DNA of 10,910 nt, taken from positions 1-10,910 of the forward strand of contig JAUXHY010000018.1 in the NCBI GenBank assembly GCA_030621275.1. The letters are read 5' to 3'. The notes under the pieces were generated by a model. The model did no database searches, was not told the origin of the DNA, and was given only the letters and a program-made list of their open reading frames with translations. The stretch comes from a bacterium. GTDB lineage: Bacteria; Fidelibacterota; Marinisomatia; Marinisomatales; JAHJCW01. Both the position numbers and the translations under genes were made by a program. The first letter of the stretch is position 1, and every line of letters starts with the position of its first letter. Shown here in pieces: positions 1 through 6,913 of this stretch.

Positions 1-201
1 AATTTTTGTGTTTGGATCATTGTATTGCATTAAACTGATCTGCTCAAAAATTTGCCTTCCGTCTTTCATAATGATTCTACTTTTACGGTCTTTGATTATG
101 ACAAAATGTTTTTGTGAAAGCTGTCCAAGTGCCGTACGCAACGATAAACCAAACCGTTTCGGATCAATTAATAATATTTCTTTTTGTTCAGTATAATACA
201 T
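1..201 (-). CDS. Hypothetical protein, N-terminal 67 residues only (cut by window edge)
   Basis: An open frame runs without a stop from an ATG at 201 to the left edge, giving 67 residues that begin MYYTEQKEILLIDPKRFG. The remainder lies outside the window. The visible part is soluble and mixed in charge, with no signal peptide or membrane segment. It looks like alternating short strands and a helix (KEILLIDPKRFG, LRTALGQLSQ, HFVIIKDRKSRIIM, GRQIFEQI). I do not recognise the family. It is divergent from psuG across an 85-base gap, where a gene start is expected, and the sequence is protein-like, which favours it over the opposite-strand frame at 8-196. No clear Shine-Dalgarno precedes the ATG, as is common in Bacteroidota. 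I am fairly sure it is a gene and have no view on its function. Confidence 0.6.
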   Translation of the reverse strand, partial: MYYTEQKEILLIDPKRFGLSLRTALGQLSQKHFVIIKDRKSRIIMKDGRQIFEQISLMQYNDPNTKI

Positions 202-286
202 TTATTATCATTTTTAATATAATGGCGAGAAATTTACCAATCCTTGTGTTTAGTTCGGTTACTAATTTTAAGTAAACTTAGGTACT
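202..286. promoter_or_regulatory. Divergent intergenic region with a possible -10 box
   Basis: This 85-base AT-rich gap separates two divergent gene starts, so it must hold promoters for both unless they are leaderless. A perfect TATAAT lies at 218-223 on the plus strand, about 64 bases before psuG, but no convincing -35 sits at the right spacing. For psuG the ribosome-binding signal is weak (TTAGGT, just before ATG 287). I see no palindromic operator. The promoter role is inferred from position. Confidence 0.35.
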
Positions 287-1213
287 ATGAATTCTCTAAA
301 AAACCATCTTTCTATAAATCCCGAAGTTGAAAATGCGTTGTCAAAAAAGCAACCGGTTCTTGCTTTAGAATCGACGATCATTGCTCATGGAATGCCATAT
401 CCTGAAAATATTGAATTTGCGCAGCAAGCCGAAACCCTTGTGCGCAAGCATGGTGTAACGCCCGCAACAATTGCAATTATTAATGGCAAAATTCATATCG
501 GGCTTGATAGCGAACAATTAGAAAAACTGGCCAATGGTGGAAACGTTGAAAAGGTTGCAGTGCGAGATATTGCTTTTGCAATTGCTCAAAAATTAACCGG
601 CGCGACAACTGTTTCCGCGACCATACATTTAGCACATTTGGCAGGAATTGATGTTTTTGCAACAGGGGGAATTGGCGGCGTGCACAGAAATGCTGAAACC
701 ACATTTGACATTTCACAAGATCTAATTGAATTGTCGCGCACTGCAATGATTGTTGTGTCGGCAGGTGTTAAGGCAATTTTAGATATTCCAAAAACTCTAG
801 AGTCTCTTGAAGCTAACGCTGTTTCTGTGGTTGGATATCAAACGAACGAATTCCCCGCTTTTTATTCAAGGGCGTCGGGTTATAAAACTGTTCACCGTTG
901 TAACTCTCCAGCCGAAATTGCTGAATTATTTAAAACACATAAAGCCCTTGGATTACAATCCGCAGTCTTAATTACAAATCCTGTACCTAAATCAAACGAG
1001 ATTCCTAAGAATGTTATAGATAAATATATTGATGTAGCCCTTGCGGAATGCTCAGAAAAAAGGATAGTCGGTAAAACTGTTACACCTTTTTTGCTTAAAA
1101 AAATCGTCGAGTTAAGTAATGGCGAAAGTCTAAAAACTAATATTGCTCTTGCGCTGAACAATGCGAAACTGGGTGCGCAAATTACAATAAAGCTCTCGGA
1201 AATGGAACCTTGA
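287..1213 (+). CDS. psuG: Pseudouridine-5'-phosphate glycosidase
   Basis: PsuG cleaves (reversibly) the C-C glycosidic bond of pseudouridine 5'-phosphate to give uracil and ribose 5-phosphate, the last step of pseudouridine breakdown in the cytoplasm. The 308-residue length is normal for the family. Family blocks appear in order: ALESTIIAHGMPYPEN (26-41), TIAIINGKIHIGL (61-73), TGGIGGVHR (126-134), DISQDLIELSRT (141-152), VSAGVKAILDIP (157-168) and FPAFYSRASG (189-198). By motif alignment, Glu28, Lys89, Asp145 and Lys162 match the E. coli active-site residues Glu31, Lys93, Asp149 (metal) and Lys166 (Schiff base to the sugar phosphate), with a constant offset of 3-4, so the enzyme looks intact. 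The usual partner psuK (pseudouridine kinase) is not visible nearby. It is convergent with the peptidase gene, with a hairpin between them. ATG 287 is the natural start. Confidence 0.96.
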   Translation: MNSLKNHLSINPEVENALSKKQPVLALESTIIAHGMPYPENIEFAQQAETLVRKHGVTPATIAIINGKIHIGLDSEQLEKLANGGNVEKVAVRDIAFAIAQKLTGATTVSATIHLAHLAGIDVFATGGIGGVHRNAETTFDISQDLIELSRTAMIVVSAGVKAILDIPKTLESLEANAVSVVGYQTNEFPAFYSRASGYKTVHRCNSPAEIAELFKTHKALGLQSAVLITNPVPKSNEIPKNVIDKYIDVALAECSEKRIVGKTVTPFLLKKIVELSNGESLKTNIALALNNAKLGAQITIKLSEMEP

Positions 1214-1215
1214 AA

Positions 1216-1239
1216 AAGGGGCAGAATACACCGCCCCTT
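1216..1239 (-). terminator. Intrinsic terminator between convergent psuG and peptidase genes
   Basis: AAGGGGC (1216-1222) and GCCCCTT (1233-1239) form a perfect 7-bp stem around a 10-base loop. Read on the minus strand the stem is followed by a T run (TTTTTCA), which starts within the stem and makes a classical Rho-independent terminator 11 bases after the peptidase stop codon. On the plus strand it lies 2 bases after the psuG stop with an A run before it and no T run after it. It may therefore stop transcription mainly on the minus strand and perhaps in both directions. Confidence 0.75.
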
Positions 1240-1250
1240 CAATGCATTAA

Positions 1251-3362
1251 TTAATAATCTATTCCCATGTTATAAAACATAAACGACAACCTGTCAGCAT
1301 ATTCTTCTATAATCTTAGATGTTGGCTTACCTGCGCCGTGTCCTGCTTTTGTTTCAATCCTAATTAATGTTGGATTGTCTCCTCTTTGCATAGACTGCAT
1401 AGTGGCTGCATATTTAAATGAGTGTGCAGGAACCACTCTGTCGTCATGGTCAGCGGTTGTTATTAATGTTGCAGGATAGTCCGCCGTATCAATATTGTGC
1501 AGCGGAGAATATCCTTTTAAGTATTCAAACATTTCTTTTGATTCATCGGCATTACCATAATCTGAAGTCCAGCCCGCACCAACCGTAAATTTATGATATC
1601 TTAGCATGTCCATCACGCCTACTGCAGGAATTGCAACTTGTACTAAGTCTGGGTGTTGGGTTATTACTGCGCCAACCAATAGCCCACCGTTGGATCCTCC
1701 AGCAATAGCCAAATAATCTGTTGATGTATATTTATTATCTTTTAAATATTCGGCAGCAGCGATAAAATCATCAAATACATTTTGCTTTAGCATTTTTATC
1801 CCTGCCTTATGCCAGTCCTCTCCATATTCTCCACCACCTCGTAAATTTGGCTGTGCATATATTCCGCCGTTCTCAAGCCATATAAGATTTGTTAAACTAA
1901 AACGCGGAGTTAGGCTTACATTAAAACCACCATATGCATATAGATAGGTAGGATTTTTACCGTTCTTCTTTAATCCTTTTTTATATACTATGAACATTGG
2001 AATTTTTGTCCCGTCTTTGCTTTCGTAAAAAACCTGTTCTGTTTCAAAGTCTTCAGGATTAAAATCAATTGCCGGTTTCCAATAAAGTTCTGATTCGCCG
2101 CTTTCAATATCATACTTAAAAATAGTCCCAGGGTAAGTGAAAGAGGTGAAAGAATAATAAAGTTCATTATCTTCCCTTTCTGCGCCAAATCCCCGAGCTG
2201 TGCCTAAGGCAGGTAATTCAACTTCTCTTATTAGTTCACCGTTATAATTAAACTGTAAAATTTTTGATTTTACATCAACCATATATGATGTAAACAAATT
2301 ATTCCCAGCTGTTGAAACTGTCATAACATCTTCAGTCTCGGGAATTAGATCTTTCCATTTCTCCTGGCCGGGGTTTGTTGCGTCCACTTCTATTACTCTG
2401 TTGTTCGGCGCATTTAGATTGGTGTGGATAATTAGCCTTGTTCCTTCATTATCCGCTATATAGTGCTCATAATCAAAACCGGTAATTATTGGAATAATTT
2501 GACTTCCGTCTTTAGTTAAATCCTGGAGATAAAGTTCATTGCCGCTAGTACTTACAGAAGCAGAAATAACCAGATATTTTTCATCTTCTGTAAGATAGGC
2601 TCGGATGTATCTTCTTGGCTGTTTTTCTCCTCCAAAAATCAGCACATCTTCTTTTTGGTTTGTTCCTAACTTGTGATAATACAATTTATGGAATTGTGTT
2701 TTTCCAGATAACTGGCTACCCTCTTTGGGCTTATCGTAACTGCTATAATAAAATCCTTCATTTCCCATCCAGGATATTCCACTAAACTTTACATCAATTA
2801 ACGTATCACCAATAATAGCTAATGTCTCTGTGTTTTTAACAATAATTTTTCGCCAATCTGATCCACCTTCTGATATTAAATACGCCATTAATGAGCCATC
2901 TTTTGTATAGCCCGCACCCGCCATTGAAATAGTGCCATCTTCAGAAAATCCGTTGGGATCGATAAACACTTCAGCCTCTTCTATGTCTAAATTCTCTTTG
3001 CGGTATAAAACATATTGGTTTTGAAGACCGTCGTTTTTATAAAAGTAGTGATAATTACCATGTTTTGTCGGTGAGCCTACTTTTTCATAATCCCAGATTT
3101 TTTCAAGCTGTTTTTTAATTTTGCCTCTGAATGGAATTTGATCTAAATAATTAAATGTAACTTCATTCTGTTCTTCAACCCATTGGGCGGTTTCTTCGGA
3201 TAAATCATCTTCGAGCCAACGGTATGGATCAGCTACTTCTATTCCAAAATAATTGTCGACAACTGTGCCTTTCTCGGTTACCGGATAATCTAATTTAGCA
3301 TTCGATGTTGTATTGCACGAATACAGCAAAATTAATGAAAGTATAATTGTTATTTTTTTCAT
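1251..3362 (-). CDS. Prolyl oligopeptidase family (S9) serine peptidase, lipoprotein
   Basis: A 703-residue serine peptidase of the prolyl oligopeptidase family, which cuts short peptides after proline. Residues 1-15 are a lipoprotein signal ending LLYSC with Cys16 as lipid site, so it should be membrane-anchored on the periplasmic side. DPYRWLED (45-52) is the typical N-terminal block. A beta-propeller spans roughly 95-430 and an alpha/beta hydrolase domain follows. The triad is Ser557 in GGSNGG, Asp640 in ADHDDRVVP and His675 in AGHGAG. Trp598 and Arg642 match porcine Trp595 and Arg643, which bind the substrate proline and carboxylate, supporting true prolyl specificity. I start it at ATG 3362, not at an upstream in-frame ATG (3413), because AAGGAA lies 6-7 bases before 3362 and the signal peptide begins there. 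It is 10 bases downstream of the 165-aa gene and ends at a terminator. Confidence 0.93.
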   Translation of the reverse strand: MKKITIILSLILLYSCNTTSNAKLDYPVTEKGTVVDNYFGIEVADPYRWLEDDLSEETAQWVEEQNEVTFNYLDQIPFRGKIKKQLEKIWDYEKVGSPTKHGNYHYFYKNDGLQNQYVLYRKENLDIEEAEVFIDPNGFSEDGTISMAGAGYTKDGSLMAYLISEGGSDWRKIIVKNTETLAIIGDTLIDVKFSGISWMGNEGFYYSSYDKPKEGSQLSGKTQFHKLYYHKLGTNQKEDVLIFGGEKQPRRYIRAYLTEDEKYLVISASVSTSGNELYLQDLTKDGSQIIPIITGFDYEHYIADNEGTRLIIHTNLNAPNNRVIEVDATNPGQEKWKDLIPETEDVMTVSTAGNNLFTSYMVDVKSKILQFNYNGELIREVELPALGTARGFGAEREDNELYYSFTSFTYPGTIFKYDIESGESELYWKPAIDFNPEDFETEQVFYESKDGTKIPMFIVYKKGLKKNGKNPTYLYAYGGFNVSLTPRFSLTNLIWLENGGIYAQPNLRGGGEYGEDWHKAGIKMLKQNVFDDFIAAAEYLKDNKYTSTDYLAIAGGSNGGLLVGAVITQHPDLVQVAIPAVGVMDMLRYHKFTVGAGWTSDYGNADESKEMFEYLKGYSPLHNIDTADYPATLITTADHDDRVVPAHSFKYAATMQSMQRGDNPTLIRIETKAGHGAGKPTSKIIEEYADRLSFMFYNMGIDY

Positions 3363-3372
3363 GATTTTTTCC

Positions 3373-3870
3373 TTATAATATTCTAATAATATCATCAAAT
3401 TTGTTTCCGCCAACTGCGAAAACCTTTATTCCAACATAATGCGCTACTGGGGCAATTAAGCCAATTGCCTCACTCCAAATAACTTTTTCTTCGTTTGGTG
3501 GATTTTGAAATCTTTTTTCGCCAATTGTATGAACCGTCGCCGTTCTTATGTCTTTGGATTTATGATATACTTTTGACATGTCTGGAAATTGAGGGAACTT
3601 TCCTTCCGGTGTCTTTCCACGTAAAAAATTCTGCCCAGATCTATTTACATGATTAATAATAGAGACAATATCATCTGTTCCTATTAACCGATCTATCATA
3701 ATAAGTTCTTCCAATTTAAAATATTTTTTTAGTTCAATAAAATTTTTAGGATTAATAGTTACGGAATCAATTTTTTTCGGCCTTAAAAACGTTCGACCAT
3801 TAAGTTTGCCACAATTGTGTAACGCCACTTCACTGATGTTTTTTATTTTTGCACTCAATTTTTCCGACAT
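3373..3870 (-). CDS. Divergent nucleoside-phosphorylase-like protein (PNP/MTAP fold, truncated), function unknown
   Basis: A 165-residue cytoplasmic protein with no signal peptide. I see a by-eye match along its length to trimeric purine nucleoside / MTA phosphorylases: LNGR (23-26) to the LQGR block, NHVNRSGQNFLRG (73-85) to DHINLTGQNPL, FPQFPDMSKVY (92-102) to RFPDMSEAY, SEAIGL (133-138) to ADAVGM, and GIKVFAVGGNK (147-157) to GLRVFGFSLITNK. The family usually has 265-290 residues. Here the N-terminal phosphate loop (GSGLG) and the C-terminal helix are absent, the GRxH histidine is Phe28, NAAGG is not kept, and the purine-binding Glu of the FET motif appears to be Gln122. It is therefore probably non-catalytic or altered in chemistry. 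The stop codon overlaps the peptidase ribosome-binding site, suggesting coupled translation. No Shine-Dalgarno precedes ATG 3870 and no in-frame upstream ATG was found. The gene is very likely real; the homology is inference. Confidence 0.75.
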   Translation of the reverse strand: MSEKLSAKIKNISEVALHNCGKLNGRTFLRPKKIDSVTINPKNFIELKKYFKLEELIMIDRLIGTDDIVSIINHVNRSGQNFLRGKTPEGKFPQFPDMSKVYHKSKDIRTATVHTIGEKRFQNPPNEEKVIWSEAIGLIAPVAHYVGIKVFAVGGNKFDDIIRIL

Positions 3871-3974
3871 TGCACAAAGATAGATAGGGGCATTGCTATT
3901 TATTATAAGATGTTTAATTTTATTCGACCTTTAAATAATGTTAATGCAAATTTACTGCTATATATATTCAAAAC
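3871..3974. promoter_or_regulatory. Divergent intergenic promoter region (104 bases)
   Basis: This AT-rich gap separates the 165-aa/peptidase unit (minus) from the barrel/lipoprotein unit (plus). On the minus strand it holds TATCTTTG (3875-3882), a full match to the Bacteroidota -7 consensus TAnnTTTG, only 4 bases before ATG 3870, and further up a perfect TATAAT (3902-3907). I did not find a TTTG -33 box or a good -35 at the expected spacing. On the plus strand an AT-only stretch TATATATATT (3959-3968) ends 6 bases before ATG 3975, and no Shine-Dalgarno is present there. Either gene could have a very short or absent leader. Promoter roles are inferred. Confidence 0.4.
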
Positions 3975-4679
3975 ATGATTCGAAATAATAAATATATTAT
4001 TTTAATAATTGTTCTTTTGTTTTCCAATGGTTTTATTTCCGCACAGAACCAAGTCGGTTTAATTCGCTCCGAAAAACAGCCGAAATGGTTGGTTGGCATA
4101 AAATTTTCTACTTTTGGCATTGGCATTGAAGGACGTAGAATCTTATCAAATAAATTCCATTTGCGCGGCGGTATAAGCTATTTACAAATCAATTATCCGC
4201 TCGAAAAAGTACGGCATGATATGCAAGGGGAAATCAGCGTTTCGCCGTCCGGTTTGGCAGCAATATTTGATTATTGGCCACATAAAAATATATTCCTCTC
4301 TGCCGGGACTATTTTCAATTTTACTAAAATATCAATTTCCGGCAAATTATCAGAATCTGTTATGATCGGCGATATCGAGATGCTTCCCGATGAGGTTGGG
4401 CACATCAATGCGGATTTGTTTCCCGGTTACTTCAGTTCACCATATTTGGGCTTTGGTTTCGGACAAAACATTGCTCAAACAAAAAAAATCTCGTTTATTT
4501 TTGAAACGGGAATTCTGTTTCACGGGCGGCCCAAGGTAAAGTTAAACGCAACCGGTATGCTCACGCCCACCGCAAGCGCCGCGCAGGAAACCATAATTGA
4601 AGAAAATATCGCTCCGTTGTCAATTTATCCAACTGTTTCAATTTCCTGTTATTATAATTTTTTGCTAAATGAACAATGA
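3975..4679 (+). CDS. Predicted outer-membrane beta-barrel protein
   Basis: A 234-residue exported protein. Residues 1-23 form a signal peptide (basic start, hydrophobic core IILIIVLLF, cleavage likely after ISA23). The mature part alternates polar and non-polar residues in strand-like stretches broken by short turns, including LVGIKFSTFGIGIEGRR (39-54), FHLRGGISYLQI (61-72), PYLGFGFG (156-163), ISFIFETGILFHG (172-184), PKVKLNATG (186-194) and a last strand VSISCYYNFLL (221-231). The order PYLGFGFG then GxPKVxLxATG then an aromatic end strand is what I know from small bacterial outer-membrane barrel proteins of about 8 strands. It carries no enzyme motif. Its TGA stop overlaps the ATG of the following lipoprotein gene (ATGA), so the two are translated together and may act together at the outer membrane. 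No Shine-Dalgarno precedes ATG 3975. Substrate or role is unknown. Confidence 0.8.
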   Translation: MIRNNKYIILIIVLLFSNGFISAQNQVGLIRSEKQPKWLVGIKFSTFGIGIEGRRILSNKFHLRGGISYLQINYPLEKVRHDMQGEISVSPSGLAAIFDYWPHKNIFLSAGTIFNFTKISISGKLSESVMIGDIEMLPDEVGHINADLFPGYFSSPYLGFGFGQNIAQTKKISFIFETGILFHGRPKVKLNATGMLTPTASAAQETIIEENIAPLSIYPTVSISCYYNFLLNEQ

Positions 4680-6862
4680 AAAAATATAACCTATTTCAAA
4701 AACTCTCAATTGCCCTGCTGTCGCTATTGTTTATCGCATCTTGCGGCAAATTTGATGACCTGAAAAATCCGCTTGATGGATTCAAAATATATATCAATTA
4801 TGATATTTTTGACACATTTATCTCTTTCCGCTTCGTCGATACCGCCACCGGCGATTTAATTAGTACAACTGATGTTACGGCAACAATCGGTGGCACGCAT
4901 AAAGCCGGTGTGGTCGATCAGTTTGGCAATAATAAAGATGCCCACACTTCGGTTTATGGCTTAATGAGCCTTGCGCTTAACCCAAAAGGCCCGTATGTGC
5001 CTGCGGATGATAATCCGATACAGTTCTCGGTGCTCGCTGCAGCAAGCGGTTATCAGGAACAGGAAACAGAGATTGCAATAACGGAAACAGGTGTTCATTA
5101 TTTTAATATTTATATGGAAAAGGAATCTGCGCTCACACAGGGTTATAAAAAATATGTGCGCCATATTCCTTTAAATAATAGCGCATTAATAAATAGTTTT
5201 TGTTTGCGGTCAAGTGGCGGTGAATTCGAGCTAAATATCCAAAAGGATGTTAAACTTTTAGATGGAAACAGCGCTACTATGGCAGACACTTTTGCAATTG
5301 CGGAATTAATTGTTTATACAAATGTCAGCCGTGCGCCAATTTCTCAACAATTAGTAACCGATGTTGAAATTGGCGCAAACACAGCAAAAATGGCGTACAA
5401 TCCTGTAAATGTTATTTCGTTTAGCATTGAAACCGCTACGGCAAAAATTCATAATATCGATAATGGGGAAATAAATTGCGTGTTCGGACTTGATTCAGAT
5501 TTTATCAATCCGTTAACCAACCAAAAACTTTCCGCAGGCGATGTCTTGCCCGTTTATAGTTATGAAAATCATTGGAAACAGGAAACCGAAAGTGTAATTC
5601 AAGAATCAGGCGATAGTTTATTCATTGATTTTAGCACAGACCATTTATCGCTTTTTAGCGTGGGGATTGTTCAGCCCATTTGTGACTTTTCCGGCGATAT
5701 TCTGTTTGATTTCAGTAATGATTTCCCCGCCGAACCGGTTGGCGCCAAGCTTTACTGTTATCGTGAAAACGATAATAAATATATTGGCGGTATTAGTTAC
5801 GATCTAACATCGCAGAGCTTGTCGCGCGCTTTCAGTTTTATGGTTCCTGTTGATAATTCTGTGGAATTGCGCATCCGGCAAAAAAGCAGCTCTAGTGGTT
5901 TTAGCGCCGTTCCGGCGAATATAGCTGTTGATAATCCGTGCAGCCAAAATAACAATTTTAATGTAAATCTTACATCGACAACCATCGCTTTCAGCGGGCA
6001 GGTAACATTTCATTTTCTTGAGACGTTCCCAAATAATAATTTTAACGTGCGCGTTGGTTTTTACAATGCTGATAATAATAGCTACTTGTTTTCAAAAACA
6101 TATAATATTTCTCAAGATAAAACAATTCAAATTGATACTGGCGTACCGAGCGACCAAAGAATATATTTAAGATTTTCTGCGGTAGATCAGGACAATGCGT
6201 TCACTGCTTCCCCTGATAAAATAACCATTGAAGATCCGGCAATTCAAAATCAGTCTTGGAATATTAATCTAACTCCGCAGAACTGCATATTTTCCGGTAA
6301 TTTTAATTTTAATTACACCGACACTTTTGAAAACGAAGCTATCGAATTAAAATTATTGTTCATCAATAAACAATCAGATAATATTGATAAACAAAAAATT
6401 GTCACGTTTCAGCCGCCGGCAAATACTGTTCCCGTTTCGCTTGCTTTACCAAAAAATGAACAATATGACGTACGAATTATGCGAACCGGTTCGGGACAAA
6501 AATTTCAAATGTATCCTTATCAATTTAGTATTGAACAGGCCTGTTTTGATGGTGCGGTTTGGGATGCAGATATATCTCCGGTTGTGGAACAACTGATAAT
6601 ATTTAATGTCACCGTTGCGTGTCCATCAACAGAAATATTACCAACGTTGCAAGGGTTTTATCGATTAGTATGGGAAGATGATTGGCATAATGCTGAAATT
6701 GTGAATGGTCGCATTGAAATGGTGTTAGAAATGAACGGTACTTACGAAATTGGTTTAATAATTGACGGTGAGATGAAAATAAAAGAATTCAAAGTAACCG
6801 ATACGGAAAATGATATTATTTATGAATTGAGCGAAGAAGAATGCAGCAAAATGGGCTGGTAA
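4676..6862 (+). CDS. Large modular lipoprotein with tandem beta-sandwich-like repeats, function unknown
   Basis: A 728-residue lipoprotein whose signal (residues 1-22) ends FIASC with Cys23 as lipid site. It is followed by GKFDD, so a Lys and two Asp lie close to the Cys, which resembles the surface-export signal of Bacteroidota lipoproteins. Residues ~45-148 form a strand-rich domain ending in GYQEQETEIAI...HYFNIYME, similar in feel to carboxypeptidase-regulatory-like modules. Residues ~165-335 are a second beta domain that includes ELNIQKDVKLLDG (185-197) and a Trp/His-containing end (HW 299-300, DHLSLFSV 322-329). Three tandem modules of about 100 residues follow (see repeat entry), then a weaker fourth to the C-terminus. 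There are no transmembrane helices and no catalytic motif, so a binding, scaffold or adhesive role fits best. It is coupled by ATGA to the barrel gene. It is convergent with yggS, 31 bases away. The gene call is secure; the function is not known. Confidence 0.85.
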   Translation: MKKYNLFQKLSIALLSLLFIASCGKFDDLKNPLDGFKIYINYDIFDTFISFRFVDTATGDLISTTDVTATIGGTHKAGVVDQFGNNKDAHTSVYGLMSLALNPKGPYVPADDNPIQFSVLAAASGYQEQETEIAITETGVHYFNIYMEKESALTQGYKKYVRHIPLNNSALINSFCLRSSGGEFELNIQKDVKLLDGNSATMADTFAIAELIVYTNVSRAPISQQLVTDVEIGANTAKMAYNPVNVISFSIETATAKIHNIDNGEINCVFGLDSDFINPLTNQKLSAGDVLPVYSYENHWKQETESVIQESGDSLFIDFSTDHLSLFSVGIVQPICDFSGDILFDFSNDFPAEPVGAKLYCYRENDNKYIGGISYDLTSQSLSRAFSFMVPVDNSVELRIRQKSSSSGFSAVPANIAVDNPCSQNNNFNVNLTSTTIAFSGQVTFHFLETFPNNNFNVRVGFYNADNNSYLFSKTYNISQDKTIQIDTGVPSDQRIYLRFSAVDQDNAFTASPDKITIEDPAIQNQSWNINLTPQNCIFSGNFNFNYTDTFENEAIELKLLFINKQSDNIDKQKIVTFQPPANTVPVSLALPKNEQYDVRIMRTGSGQKFQMYPYQFSIEQACFDGAVWDADISPVVEQLIIFNVTVACPSTEILPTLQGFYRLVWEDDWHNAEIVNGRIEMVLEMNGTYEIGLIIDGEMKIKEFKVTDTENDIIYELSEEECSKMGW
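5681..6571 (+). repeat. Three tandem ~100-residue protein modules in the lipoprotein
   Basis: Modules cover residues about 336-432, 437-532 and 537-632. Each opens with FSG plus a strand (FSGDILFDF 338, FSGQVTFHF 439, FSGNFNFNY 539; spacing 101 and 100). Each closes with a Pro-containing strand and an N/D-rich strand: FSAVPANIAVDNP then FNVNLT, FTASPDKITIEDP then WNINLT, FQMYPYQFSIEQA then WDADIS. The Phe-x-x-x-Pro landmark falls at 409, 509 and 610. A looser fourth copy may start at IIFNVTV (641) and run to the end. The DNA copies have clearly diverged, so this is an old duplication, not a recombination-prone array. Confidence 0.8.
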
Positions 6863-6872
6863 ATTCTTGTCC

Positions 6873-6913
6873 GGCGCCAAGCTGTAAATATTTTTAATAA
6901 ATTTGTTGGCGCC
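6873..6913. terminator. Possible hairpin between convergent lipoprotein and yggS genes
   Basis: GGCGCCAA (6873-6880) and TTGGCGCC (6906-6913) can form an 8-bp stem around a 25-base AT-rich loop, inside which AAAT/ATTT may add 4 bp. It lies 10 bases after the lipoprotein stop, and its right arm covers the last codons of yggS. No T run follows on either strand, so it is a weak terminator candidate. GGCGCC is itself a palindrome, which makes chance pairing easier. Confidence 0.3.

Noticed and set aside
8..196. 62-codon plus-strand frame at the left edge
   Set aside because: It is antisense to the better minus-strand gene start at 201, Cys/Ser/Ile-rich, and has no ribosome-binding site.
892..1242. 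116-codon minus-strand frame over the end of psuG
   Set aside because: Antisense shadow of psuG; it also runs through the terminator hairpin.
3363..3413. Upstream ATG (3413) that would extend the peptidase by 17 residues
   Set aside because: It would bury the lipoprotein signal peptide and overlap the preceding gene by 41 bases, whereas ATG 3362 has AAGGAA at a good distance and starts the signal directly.
3975..6862. Horizontal transfer of the barrel/lipoprotein unit, suggested by somewhat more GCG/CCG/GGC codons
   Set aside because: The impression is by eye only. psuG shows similar codons, and no mobile element, tRNA or flanking repeat is present.
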